From Herbiconiux daphne (GTDB taxonomy: Bacteria; Actinomycetota; Actinomycetes; Actinomycetales; Microbacteriaceae): 64,000 nucleotides of DNA. A program made the position numbers and the translations under genes. This document shows positions 8,048 through 16,291 of this stretch, in pieces; position 1 is the stretch's first letter; every line of letters begins with the position of its first letter. The notes below the pieces were generated by a model. It saw only the letters and a list, made by a program, of their open reading frames with translations, did not search any database and was not told where the DNA came from. The stretch lies in NCBI RefSeq assembly GCF_024979295.1, contig NZ_JANLCJ010000001.1, forward strand, positions 1 through 64,000, read 5' to 3'.

Positions 8048-8590
8048 ATGGCCGTCTTCACGCTCGGTGCGCTGACCACCGTTCCCGTCTCCGCCCGCCC
8101 CGCTCTGGTCGCCCCGCCCGTCTGGCAGGCCATCGAGGCCCTGGGGCTGCAGGATGCCGTGGGGGTCGTCGAGATCGACCCCCCCCAGAGCGACACCGCC
8201 GCCACGCAGCAGACCTACGGGCTCGACGCCACGACGCTCGCGAACTGCGTCGTCGTGGCCGGCAGACGCGAGGGCCAGGAGCGGGTGGCGGCGTGCGTGG
8301 TGCTCGCCAGCACGCGTGCCGACGTCAACACCGTCGTGCGGCAGCGGCTCGACGTGCGCAAGTCGTCGTTCCTGCCGATGGAGCGGGCGGTCGAGGAGAC
8401 CGGCATGGAGTACGGCGGCATCACCCCCATCGGGCTGCCGGCCGCCTGGCCGGTGCTGATCGATGGACGGGTGGCGGCGGCGCCCGCGGTCATCATCGGC
8501 AGCGGCATCCGTCGGTCGAAGCTCATCGTGCCGGGTGCGCTGCTCGCGCAGCTGCCGGGTTCCGAGGTCATCGAGGGCCTCGCGTCATAA
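8048..8590 (+). CDS. YbaK/EbsC-type aminoacyl-tRNA deacylase domain protein
   Basis: A 180-residue single-domain protein of the YbaK/ProX editing family, which hydrolyses mischarged aminoacyl-tRNA in trans. Family features are the N-terminal [15 protein letters not shown] stretch, the central strand and helix with NCVVVAGRR, the active-site Lys region [11 protein letters not shown] (about residues 104-114), the glycine loop in [18 protein letters not shown], and the terminal [16 protein letters not shown]. The start is the ATG at 8048; upstream in-frame sequence overlaps the preceding gene. It is probably leaderless. The edited amino acid cannot be inferred. Confidence 0.85.
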   Translation: MAVFTLGALTTVPVSARPALVAPPVWQAIEALGLQDAVGVVEIDPPQSDTAATQQTYGLDATTLANCVVVAGRREGQERVAACVVLASTRADVNTVVRQRLDVRKSSFLPMERAVEETGMEYGGITPIGLPAAWPVLIDGRVAAAPAVIIGSGIRRSKLIVPGALLAQLPGSEVIEGLAS

Positions 8591-8673
8591 TCCGCGCGGG
8601 CGAGCCGCGGGAGCGGGCGTCGAACTAGAGTTGTCGAGACGACCAACGACCGCTCTCAGAAAGCTGAACGCCC

Positions 8674-9612
8674 ATGTCTGCTCGCATCTACAACGACGTC
8701 ACCGAACTCGTCGGGCGCACCCCGCTGGTTCGCATCAACAAGCTGACCGAGGGCATCGACGCCACCGTGCTCGGCAAGCTCGAGTTCTACAACCCGGCCA
8801 ACAGCGTGAAAGACCGCATCGGCGTGGCGATCGTCGACGCGGCCGAGGCATCCGGAGCCCTGCAGCCCGGCGGCACCATCGTCGAGGGCACCTCGGGCAA
8901 CACCGGCATCGCGCTCGCGATGGTGGGCGCGGCCCGTGGCTACAAGGTCATCCTCACCATGCCCGAGACGGCGTCGACCGAGCGCCGCGTGGTGATGCGC
9001 GCCTACGGTGCCGAGATCGTGCTCACCCCGGGGCCCGACGGCATCCGTGGGGCGCTCGCGAAGGCGACCGAGATCGTCGAGTCGACGCCGAACTCCATCC
9101 TGGCCCGGCAGTTCGAGAACCCGGCGAACCCCGAGATCCACCGCAAGACCACGGCCGAAGAGATCTGGGCCGACACCGACGGCGCGATCGACATCTTCGT
9201 GGCGGGCATCGGCACCGGCGGCACCATCACCGGTGTCGGCCAGGTGCTCAAAGAGCGCAAGCCCGGCGTGCAGGTCGTGGGCGTCGAGCCGCTCGACTCG
9301 CCGCTGCTCACGCAGGGCAAGGCCGGGCCGCACAAGATCCAGGGCATCGGGGCGAACATCGTTCCCGACATCCTCGACCGCACGGTCTACGACGAGATCA
9401 TCGACGTGAGCCTCGACGACTCGCTGCGGGTCGCGCGCGACCTCGCGAGCGAAGAGGGCATCATGGCCGGCATCTCGTCGGGCGCCATCATGTGGGCGGC
9501 CCTCGAAGTCGCGAAGCGCCCCGAGAACGCGGGCAAGACCGTGGTGGCCGTCGTGTGCGACCTGGGCGAGCGCTACATCTCCACGCCGCTCTGGGCCGGG
9601 CTCGGCGACTGA
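8674..9612 (+). CDS. cysK: Cysteine synthase A (O-acetylserine sulfhydrylase)
   Basis: The 312-residue PLP enzyme makes cysteine from O-acetylserine and sulfide. The PLP Lys is in [14 protein letters not shown] (about residue 44). The phosphate and substrate loops are [12 protein letters not shown] and [12 protein letters not shown]. The C-terminal substrate Ser site is [13 protein letters not shown]. Length matches CysK. The start ATG has only a weak purine-rich stretch (CAGAAAG). cysE begins 53 bp downstream on the same strand, giving the common actinobacterial cysK-cysE pair and the two enzymes of the cysteine synthase complex. Confidence 0.97.
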   Translation: MSARIYNDVTELVGRTPLVRINKLTEGIDATVLGKLEFYNPANSVKDRIGVAIVDAAEASGALQPGGTIVEGTSGNTGIALAMVGAARGYKVILTMPETASTERRVVMRAYGAEIVLTPGPDGIRGALAKATEIVESTPNSILARQFENPANPEIHRKTTAEEIWADTDGAIDIFVAGIGTGGTITGVGQVLKERKPGVQVVGVEPLDSPLLTQGKAGPHKIQGIGANIVPDILDRTVYDEIIDVSLDDSLRVARDLASEEGIMAGISSGAIMWAALEVAKRPENAGKTVVAVVCDLGERYISTPLWAGLGD

Positions 9613-9665
9613 GCCGGCTGCCCGACGAGGCCCTCAGAGGTGCGGATGACCGAGAACGGCGCGCG

Positions 9666-10268
9666 GTGAGCCGGTCGTCGCTGCTCGCGCGCCTGCGCGA
9701 AGACGTGCGCGCCGCCCGCACCCACGACCCCGCGGCCCGCACGTCGATCGAGGTGGTGCTCGCCTACCCCGGCGTGCACGCCGTGTGGGGCTACCGGGTG
9801 GCGAACCGCTGGTGGCGGAGCCCCGGGCTCAAGCTGCCGGCCCGACTGCTGTCGCAGTTCGTGCGGTTCCTCACCGGGGTCGAGATCCATCCGGGTGCGC
9901 GCATCGGCCGGCGCTTGTTCATCGACCACGGCATGGGGGTGGTGATCGGCGAGACCGCCGAGATCGGCGACGACGTGATGCTCTATCACGGGGTGACGCT
10001 CGGCGGTAAGAGCGAGCGACGTGAGAAGCGGCATCCGACGCTCGGCGACCGCGTGGTGGTGGGGGCCAACGCCACCATTCTCGGGCCCGTGTCGATCGGC
10101 GCCGACAGCATGGTCGGGGCGGGGGCCGTGGTGGTGAAGGATGCGCCGACGGGGGCGATTCTCGTCGGCATCCCGGCGCGCGATCTCTCGCAGCTGCCGC
10201 CCGACTCGGCCGAGCGGGGGGCATTGACCGACCCGGCGTTCTATCTCGACCCGGCGATCTACATCTGA
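9666..10268 (+). CDS. cysE: Serine O-acetyltransferase
   Basis: A 200-residue left-handed beta-helix acyltransferase that makes O-acetylserine for CysK. The N-terminal helical part is short (residues 1-60). The hexapeptide repeats run from about 62 to 170 and include [20 protein letters not shown] (catalytic His and Asp), [11 protein letters not shown] and [19 protein letters not shown]. It ends in AIYI, consistent with the C-terminal Ile that docks in the CysK active site. The start is GTG 9666, where the recognisable protein begins. Translation from a start inside cysK is not credible. It is downstream of cysK and very likely cotranscribed. Confidence 0.95.
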   Translation: MSRSSLLARLREDVRAARTHDPAARTSIEVVLAYPGVHAVWGYRVANRWWRSPGLKLPARLLSQFVRFLTGVEIHPGARIGRRLFIDHGMGVVIGETAEIGDDVMLYHGVTLGGKSERREKRHPTLGDRVVVGANATILGPVSIGADSMVGAGAVVVKDAPTGAILVGIPARDLSQLPPDSAERGALTDPAFYLDPAIYI

Positions 10269-10328
10269 GGGCCGGGCTTCGGGCGGGGCTGGGTCTCGGC
10301 GGGGTGGGCCGGGCGGGGCTGGGCCGGG
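10269..10328 (+). other. G-run-rich intergenic segment, quadruplex-prone
   Basis: The gap after cysE has at least seven runs of three or four G within 60 bases. GGGCGGGGCTGGG occurs at two places. A G-quadruplex in DNA or in the cysE 3' RNA is possible. No gene is present here. Confidence 0.4.
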
Positions 10329-10334
10329 CTGGCC

Positions 10335-10340
10335 TAGGGT
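10335..10340 (+). promoter_or_regulatory. Candidate -10 element, leaderless epoxide hydrolase gene
   Basis: TAGGGT ends 7 nt before the ATG at 10348. Confidence 0.55.
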
Positions 10341-10347
10341 CGTGGGC

Positions 10348-11511
10348 ATGGAGCCATTCACCATCGACGTGGCCGATGACGTGCTCGACGACCTGCGCGG
10401 GCGACTCGCGCGTGCGCGGTTCGTCGCGCCGTCGCGACCCGAGTACTGGGCCGCCGGGGTGCCGGCGGGCTACCTCGAGAGCCTGGTGTCGACGTGGCGC
10501 GACGACTTCGACTGGCGGGCGGTCGAAGCGCGGTTGAACCGGCATCCGCAGTTCGTCGCCACCGTCGCCGGCACGCGTATGCATTTCGTGCGCCTCGCAG
10601 CCGTGCGGGGGCCGGAGGAGGCCGGGCGCGAACCGCTCCCGATCCTGCTCAGCCACGGCTGGCCGAGCAGCTTCGTCGAGATGCTGCCGCTGGCCGAGCG
10701 GCTGGCCGATCCGGTGCGGTTCGGCGACGACGGCGAGGCGTTCGACGTCGTCATCCCGTCGCTCCCCGGGTTTCTCTTCTCGGGTCTGCCCGAGGGGCCG
10801 CTGACGCGCAAGGCGATCGCCGATCTGCTGCACGCCCTCATGACCGAGGTGCTCGGCTACGAGCGATACGGCGCGTTCGGGGGCGACATCGGCGGGGCGG
10901 CCACGGCGTGGCTCGGGGCCGAGCATCCGGAGCAGGTCGTGGGCATCCAGATGATTCATCCGCCGTTCCCGTCGTCGTTCGATGACGCGACGCTGAGCCC
11001 GGAGGAGGAGGCGTTCCTTGCGTTCGAGGGCGCGTACGACGAGCTCGACGGGGGCTACAGCGCCATGATGATCACCCGGCCCGACACGATCGCGGCCGCG
11101 CTGATCGACTCGCCGGTGGGGCTCGCGGCGTGGCTGGTGGACAAATATCGCGACTGGGCCGACTGGAGGGGTTCGGGAAGCGAGGGCGACGGTAGCGAAT
11201 TCGAGCGGGTGATCGATCGTGAGACCGTCCTCACGATGCTCACGCTCTATTGGGTGACGGGGTCGATCGGCACGTCGTTCCGGCAATACCTCGACTACGA
11301 CAGCAACGCGATGCGGCCGATGATCGACGTGCCGGCGGCGTTCCCGGTCAGTGCCGAACCCGGGCTCGCGGGGTTGCCGCGGTCGATCGCCGAACGGGCG
11401 TGCTCGAACATCGTGCATTGGGCGCCGCTTGCTCGTGGCGGGCACTTCGCCGCCCTCGAACAGCCCGACCTGATGGCCGGCCACGTGAGGCGATTCTTCT
11501 CCGGTCGGTGA
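10348..11511 (+). CDS. Epoxide hydrolase, EHN-domain alpha/beta hydrolase
   Basis: A 387-residue soluble epoxide hydrolase of the microsomal type. The N-terminal EHN domain covers residues 1-105 (FTIDVADDVLDDLRGRL, YWAAGVPAGYLESLV). The alpha/beta-hydrolase core follows. The oxyanion motif HGWP is in LLSHGWPSSF. The nucleophilic Asp is in FGGDIGGAATAWLG at about residue 178. The terminal catalytic His is in ARGGHFAALEQPD. A lid with Tyr (SFRQYLDYD) supplies the epoxide-polarising residue in this family. GTG at 10342 could add two residues; ATG 10348 is preferred because it is 7 nt from TAGGGT. Substrate unknown. Confidence 0.88.
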   Translation: MEPFTIDVADDVLDDLRGRLARARFVAPSRPEYWAAGVPAGYLESLVSTWRDDFDWRAVEARLNRHPQFVATVAGTRMHFVRLAAVRGPEEAGREPLPILLSHGWPSSFVEMLPLAERLADPVRFGDDGEAFDVVIPSLPGFLFSGLPEGPLTRKAIADLLHALMTEVLGYERYGAFGGDIGGAATAWLGAEHPEQVVGIQMIHPPFPSSFDDATLSPEEEAFLAFEGAYDELDGGYSAMMITRPDTIAAALIDSPVGLAAWLVDKYRDWADWRGSGSEGDGSEFERVIDRETVLTMLTLYWVTGSIGTSFRQYLDYDSNAMRPMIDVPAAFPVSAEPGLAGLPRSIAERACSNIVHWAPLARGGHFAALEQPDLMAGHVRRFFSGR

Positions 11512-11541
11512 TTTCACCCCGACATTCGTGAATTTCACCCC
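11508..11541 (+). repeat. Paired short palindromes before the GT39-like gene
   Basis: GTGATTTCAC and GTGAATTTCAC, each followed by CCC, lie about 20 bp apart in the 64-bp gap upstream of the GT39-like gene. They could be a regulator-binding pair. No further evidence. Confidence 0.35.
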
Positions 11542-11575
11542 GTGAACCCCAATCGGGTGACACCGTCGGCTCCGA

Positions 11576-13825
11576 ATGCCCTTCATGGTCGACGTCGACA
11601 ATACCCTCACCGATCACAGCCGGGGTTCGGATGCTACATCGACACCGTTGTCGACGCCGTCTTCGTCTTCGTCGGTTTCGTCGTGGGTAACGCGGCGAGG
11701 GCGGAGCGCCGCATGGCTCCTGGTCGCCCTCGTGATCGGCGCGGTGGCGCAGATCGCAGGGCTCGCCGGCGCGCCGAGAATCTCGGCGACTGAGGGCGTG
11801 CTCACGACGAAGGCGTGGGACTTCGTGCGTTTCGGCGACCTCACCTCGACCTCGTTGTGGGGCGGCGATCCTGCGGCCGGGGTGCTGCAACTCGCCGGCT
11901 ACACCGCGCTGACCGGTTCCTTCGGACGTCACGAGCTGGCGGTGGTGGGGGCCCGCGAGTTCATGGTTCTCGTCACGATGGTGTCGGCCGTGCTTCTCTG
12001 GGTTCTCGCTCGTCGCCTCGGGCTCGGCCGGGCGTCGTCCGCTGCCGCGGTGCTGCTGTTCACCGTCGCCCCGATCGCCCTGCAGGTGCACCGCTCGGTC
12101 TCGGTCGAGCAGATCGGGGTTCTGTGGCTGCTCGCCGCTTTCGTGCTGGCGGTCGGCGGCCGTCGAGGCGACGCGGCCGCCGATGTCGTGGCGGCGGCTC
12201 CGGCTGACGGCGGCAGGGGCGGCTCCGGTTTCGGTTTCGCTGGGGTGCGTCCCGATGCGTTCGTCGAGGCCCAGGGGTCGGCCCGGCCCTCGAAGCGAGC
12301 CCGCTGGGGACTGCTCGCGGCGATCGCCGCCGGCATCACCGCCGGGATCGCTGTCGTCACCGCGCCGGTGTGCATCGTGGGGGTGCCGCTGGTGGCGTGG
12401 CTTGTGGCTCGGAGGCTGGGCGCGCCCGGTCGGGGCGCGGCACTGACGGGTGAGGGCGCAGCGTCGGCCGGTCGGCGGGGTGCGCTGGTGCTGGTGGCGG
12501 GCGCCTTCGTGGCGGTTGTGGGGGTGTACTTCGTGGTGGCCTCAGCACTCGGGTGGGGTGTGGGGGTGCTTCAGGTTGAGCAGGTCGGGGTCGGGGTCGC
12601 CGGTGAGGGGTTCGGTGGTGGGACAGCCGCGGGGTCGGGGGGTGGATTGGTGGCGGCATCCGGGTTGTGGTGGGTGCTCGATCCGGTGGGGCTGGTGGTC
12701 GCGGGTGGGGCGGCCGTAGGGGGACTACTCGCGCGGCGCCTGCGGCCGCTGGCGGTGACCGTGCTCGTGACGGTGGCGGTCGCCGGGGTGCTGGCGGCCG
12801 CGGGGGTGCTGATCGTTCTGGTGCTGCCGTTGGTGGCGGTGCTCGTTCCGGGCATCGTGCAGAGCGTGCTCGCGCGCGCCAGGGTGCGCACGGGGCCGAC
12901 GGCGGTCGAGGCGGTCGGCGCTCATTACGCGCCCGCGACGCCCGGCACGGTGTTCGCGCGCCAGGCGCTCGGCCTGCTCGTGGTGACGGGGGTGCTGGCC
13001 GCGGCCGTGGTGGCGACTCCGCTCTGGAATGATCGCCTGACCGCCTTCGTCGCCTCCGACGTGAACCGGCCGCTCCGCGATGCCGAGTCGTGGCTCGGGG
13101 TCAACCTCGCGCCGAACACCCGTGTCATCGTCGACGACGCCCTGGTGGTCGACCTGTTCGAGCGGGGGTTCGCTCGAGCTGCGGTGTCGGGGTATGCCGC
13201 TCTGGCTCCGAGCGCGGACGCCACAGGATGGCGCGACGTCGACTACCTCGTGGCCACCGCCTCCCTCGGCGCCGGCGGGGGAGACCCGGTGGCCCAGGCC
13301 ATCGAGCACTCGACGGTGGTGGCGAGCTTCGGCGAAGGCGCCGGCCGCGTCGACGTGCGCAAGATCGATGCGGCAGCGGCTGGGGCGCCGCCCGCCGGGC
13401 AGGCAGATGCCGAGCAGGCTGGGCCCACTCCGAACGACGCTGTGTCGGCCGCCGATCGTGCCGCAGCCGGGGTGCAGCTCGCCGCGAACCCCGATCTGAC
13501 GCTCTCCGACGGCGCTCGCGAGCTGCTCACCACCGGGCGGGTCGACTCCCGCGTCATCCTCTCGCTCGCCCAGCTGCTGGGTGACACGTCGGTGGTCGTG
13601 GCAGACTTCCCGCTCGCCACCGGCGAGAACACCGCCCCCCGGCGCCAGCTGCTGATCGAGTCGTCGGGCGGGGTGCCGGCCGGCGACGACCCCGGCATCA
13701 GCGCGTGGTTCTCGGCGCTCGGTGAACCGGTGCGGCCGGCATCCGTGACGCCCTCGCCCGATGGCCTCGTCGTGACCTTCCCCGTGGGCGAGCCGGAGGG
13801 GTTGATTCCGCCGGCCGCCCCGTGA
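11576..13825 (+). CDS. GT39-like polytopic membrane protein with altered catalytic motifs
   Basis: A 749-residue protein with about ten membrane helices between residues 45 and 480, then an extracytoplasmic C-terminal region. The N-terminal half resembles GT-C/family 39 glycosyltransferases, for example AREFMVLVTMVSAVLLWVLA and FTVAPIALQVHRSVSVEQIG. From memory of that family, the acidic DEG loop, the DHPP loop and the LDN motif carry catalysis. Here they read TEG (ISATEGVLTTKAW), WGGDPAAGVLQLAGY and SVEQIG. The protein may therefore be non-catalytic or use a different donor. It is followed at 184 bp by a DUF4397-sortase pair. The first 45 residues are Ser/Thr-rich, so the start is uncertain. 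Confidence 0.6.
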   Translation: MPFMVDVDNTLTDHSRGSDATSTPLSTPSSSSSVSSWVTRRGRSAAWLLVALVIGAVAQIAGLAGAPRISATEGVLTTKAWDFVRFGDLTSTSLWGGDPAAGVLQLAGYTALTGSFGRHELAVVGAREFMVLVTMVSAVLLWVLARRLGLGRASSAAAVLLFTVAPIALQVHRSVSVEQIGVLWLLAAFVLAVGGRRGDAAADVVAAAPADGGRGGSGFGFAGVRPDAFVEAQGSARPSKRARWGLLAAIAAGITAGIAVVTAPVCIVGVPLVAWLVARRLGAPGRGAALTGEGAASAGRRGALVLVAGAFVAVVGVYFVVASALGWGVGVLQVEQVGVGVAGEGFGGGTAAGSGGGLVAASGLWWVLDPVGLVVAGGAAVGGLLARRLRPLAVTVLVTVAVAGVLAAAGVLIVLVLPLVAVLVPGIVQSVLARARVRTGPTAVEAVGAHYAPATPGTVFARQALGLLVVTGVLAAAVVATPLWNDRLTAFVASDVNRPLRDAESWLGVNLAPNTRVIVDDALVVDLFERGFARAAVSGYAALAPSADATGWRDVDYLVATASLGAGGGDPVAQAIEHSTVVASFGEGAGRVDVRKIDAAAAGAPPAGQADAEQAGPTPNDAVSAADRAAAGVQLAANPDLTLSDGARELLTTGRVDSRVILSLAQLLGDTSVVVADFPLATGENTAPRRQLLIESSGGVPAGDDPGISAWFSALGEPVRPASVTPSPDGLVVTFPVGEPEGLIPPAAP

Positions 13826-14009
13826 ACCCGAACCATCGACCCGACCCCCCGATACCCGACCCCCCGATAACCGAACACTCCGCCGACAACCGACTACCGC
13901 ACCACCGAACAACACCACCACCGCACCACCGCCCTCCTCCTCGACCGGCCCGCCGATCGAAACCGAAACCCCCACCGCACCACCGCCCCACCGTTCGAAG
14001 GAACACACC
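13826..14009 (+). other. C-rich, G-poor leader between GT39-like and DUF4397 genes
   Basis: This 184-bp gap is strongly C-rich and G-poor on the + strand, with repeated CGACCCCCCGATA-like and CACCACCGC-like runs and few possible stems. That is what Rho utilisation sites look like. Near its end is GAAGGAACACACC, a ribosome binding site before the ATG at 14010. No ORF is credible inside it. Confidence 0.5.
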
Positions 14010-14999
14010 ATGCATTCCCTCCTCACGACCACCACTCCGGCGCGCCGCCTGGCGTCGTCGGCCACCGTTCTCGCCGCCGTGCTCAGCCTTGGGGTGCTGG
14101 GCGTCGTCGGCGCATCCGGCGCGCAGGCCGACGAACCCGGCGACGGCTGGGTGCGCGTCGCCCACCTCTCACCAGACACGAAATCGGTCGACGTGAAGCT
14201 CACGGCCCTCTCGGGCGGAGCGGTCGTCTCCGAGCTCGACGACGTCGCCTACGGCGCCGTGTCGCCCTACATCGACCTGCCGCACGGCATCTACGTCATC
14301 TCGATGGTGCCCTCCGACGCTCCGACCGGCACGGCCCCCGTCATCCAGCAGTCGGTCGAGGTCAAGCCCGGCCAGCCACTCACGGTCGCCGCCTACGGCA
14401 AGAACGCCGACCTCGACACCGCGGTGTTCCCCGACGACCTCACCCCACCCGCCGCCGGGCAGGCGCGGGTGCGGGTCATCCAGGCCTCCACCACCGCGAA
14501 GTCGGTCGACATCGAGACCACCACCGGCACGGCCATCACCACCGACGCCCAGCAGGGCACGGCCACCGGCTACTCCAGCGTCGCCGCCGGCCCCTGGACC
14601 CTCGACGTCACCGCCGACACCACCTCGTCGACCGCTCAGATCGACCTCGCCTCGGGAGCCGTCGCGACCCTCTTCGTGCTCGACAACGCCTCGGGCGGCG
14701 TGACGCTCACGTCGGTCATCGACTCGGCCAGCGTCGGCGACCTGCCGTCGGGCGGCATCCAGACCGGCGGTGGGGCGACCGCCACGCAGCACGTGAACGG
14801 CAGCGCCGCGACCGGTGTCGACGGGCACAGCCTCGATGGCGCCAGCACCAGCAACACCACCCGCGACACGGCGACGGATGCCGCCACCGCACGACCCCGC
14901 TCGCTCGAGGCCGTGGGCACGGCCGCCGTTCTCGCCGTTCTCGGCGCCGCCGTGCTCGTGCTCAAGCGCGTGCTGCGCCGGGCCCCCGAGGTCAGCTGA
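14010..14999 (+). CDS. DUF4397 domain surface protein (second copy)
   Basis: The 329-residue secreted protein has a signal peptide (1-40, ending GASGAQADEP) and two DUF4397-like modules (about 46-140 and 151-235), which start with VRVAHLSPDTKSVDV and ARVRVIQASTTAKSVDI. It ends with a C-terminal membrane helix (303-318) and a KRVLRR tail. LPSGGIQTGGG (245-255) sits before a roughly 45-residue Ser/Thr/Asp linker. This is not LPXTG but resembles the GGVPAGEAG stretch of the paralogue at 1890-2726. Its stop overlaps the sortase start by one base (TGATG), so the two are coupled. It is the presumed sortase substrate. Confidence 0.8.
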   Translation: MHSLLTTTTPARRLASSATVLAAVLSLGVLGVVGASGAQADEPGDGWVRVAHLSPDTKSVDVKLTALSGGAVVSELDDVAYGAVSPYIDLPHGIYVISMVPSDAPTGTAPVIQQSVEVKPGQPLTVAAYGKNADLDTAVFPDDLTPPAAGQARVRVIQASTTAKSVDIETTTGTAITTDAQQGTATGYSSVAAGPWTLDVTADTTSSTAQIDLASGAVATLFVLDNASGGVTLTSVIDSASVGDLPSGGIQTGGGATATQHVNGSAATGVDGHSLDGASTSNTTRDTATDAATARPRSLEAVGTAAVLAVLGAAVLVLKRVLRRAPEVS

Positions 15000-15913
15000 T
15001 GCCGGCACCCGGATCGGCAGGCCGGGGGGCGAGTGCCGGCGGTGGTGACGGTGCTCGTCGCGCCGCTGGTGGCCCCGGTTCCCCCGGAGCTCGCGGTGTC
15101 CGTCGTGCGCCTGGCGGTCGCGGTGCTCGTCGTGACCTCGGCGCCCGCCCGGCGCACGGTCGTCTCGCTGCTGCCGCCGGCGCCGCCGCGATCGTCATGA
15201 CGCTGCTCGCCGGGTGCTCCGCCGGGTCGGCGGGATCCCTCGAGGGTGCCGCCTCGGGCAGCAGCCCGGCTGCGGCATCCGGTTCCGCCGATCGGAGCGA
15301 CCGAGCCGGCAGCGCCGACGACACGGCCACGCCCGGCCCCGGCGGCATGCAGGCCGATGCCTCGTCGGGCGCGGCCGGAGCGATGCAAGACCCCCAGCTC
15401 GCACCCGGGCTCGCGAGCGCCGCCGACAGCGCCACCGCCACCGATGCCGCCGCCGGCGAGGCCCGCTCCGCCGCCCAGCCGGTGCGCGTGCGCATCCCGT
15501 CGATCGGCGTCGACTCGGGGCTCGAGTCGCTCACCCGTGACGCGACCGGCGCGATCGAGGCCCCGGCCGACTTCGCGAGCGCCGGCTGGTATCGCGACGG
15601 CGTCGTGCCGGGCGACCTCGGACCGGCCGTCATCGCTGGGCACATCGATTCCGCCGTCGGACCAGCCGTCTTCTCCGCCCTGGCCTCACTGACCCCCGGC
15701 GCCCGGGTGGAGGTCGACCTCTCCGACGGCCGGTCGGTGGCCTTCACGGTCGACCGGTCGATCCAAGCGCCCAAGAACGCCTTTCCCACCACCGAGGTCT
15801 ACGGCCCTACGCCAGACGCCCAGCTGCGCCTGGTGACCTGCGGAGGCGTGTTCGACGACTCCACCGGTCACTACCTCGACAACGTCGTGGTGTTCGCGAC
15901 CTACTCCTCGTAG
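14999..15913 (+). CDS. Class F-like sortase (second copy)
   Basis: A 304-residue sortase. Residues 1-55 are Arg/Gly/Ala-rich and unusual. The hydrophobic segment AAAGAAAIVMTLLAGC at about 55-70 includes a lipobox. A long low-complexity linker follows to about 155. The barrel begins at PVRVRIPSIGVDSGLESL. The candidate catalytic His is in IAGHIDS and the Cys in RLVTCGGVFDD. As in the copy at 1085-1837, no Arg follows the Cys. The ATG overlaps the DUF4397 stop. Internal ATG codons close to the hydrophobic segment are possible alternative starts. Its 3' end overlaps the convergent acidic-protein gene by 13 bp. Confidence 0.82.
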   Translation: MPAPGSAGRGASAGGGDGARRAAGGPGSPGARGVRRAPGGRGARRDLGARPAHGRLAAAAGAAAIVMTLLAGCSAGSAGSLEGAASGSSPAAASGSADRSDRAGSADDTATPGPGGMQADASSGAAGAMQDPQLAPGLASAADSATATDAAAGEARSAAQPVRVRIPSIGVDSGLESLTRDATGAIEAPADFASAGWYRDGVVPGDLGPAVIAGHIDSAVGPAVFSALASLTPGARVEVDLSDGRSVAFTVDRSIQAPKNAFPTTEVYGPTPDAQLRLVTCGGVFDDSTGHYLDNVVVFATYSS

Positions 15914-16107
15914 CCGAAGTTGTCGTTCAGCACCTCTTCGTCGTCGTCGAAGATCGGGTCGACCTTCTCGACGTCGGCGTCGACGAGATCGGGGTCGTCG
16001 TCGATGTCTTCGGTCGTGTCGAGGTCGACCGACTCCAGCTCCTGGTCGGAGAGCGAGAACTCAAGGGTCTCGTCGGGCTCGTTGATCCGGTCGTTCAGGT
16101 CGGACAT
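15901..16107 (-). CDS. Small acidic protein, function unknown
   Basis: This 68-residue protein is extremely acidic (DTTEDIDDDPDLVDADVEK, FDDDEEVLNDNFGYEE) and has no membrane segment or Cys. I do not recognise the family. The ATG at 16107 has GGGAGCAGCA just upstream, better than the longer in-frame extensions, which run through upstream sequence with no coding character. It is convergent with and overlaps the end of the second sortase gene. Acidic, probably disordered proteins of this size can be nucleic-acid mimics or chaperone-like tails, but nothing here shows which. Confidence 0.65.
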   Translation of the reverse strand: MSDLNDRINEPDETLEFSLSDQELESVDLDTTEDIDDDPDLVDADVEKVDPIFDDDEEVLNDNFGYEE

Positions 16108-16279
16108 TGCTGCTCCCATTCGAAGGTTCGTGTCGAGGACGGTTGCGCGGCTGACCCCGTCGCACTGACCAACCGTAGGCACCATTCTGGCGCGCTGTCG
16201 ACCCGTGCGCGAAACCGCAGAGCTTCTGGGAGCATCCGCAGAGCATCCGCACACCCGCCCGCTCCCGCGGAGTCAGGTG

Positions 16280-16285
16280 TCTACT
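16280..16285 (+). promoter_or_regulatory. Candidate -10 element, leaderless FAD-Rieske gene
   Basis: TCTACT ends 6 nt before the ATG at 16292; a weaker match than the TAGNNT sites. Confidence 0.4.
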
Positions 16286-16291
16286 GGTGCC

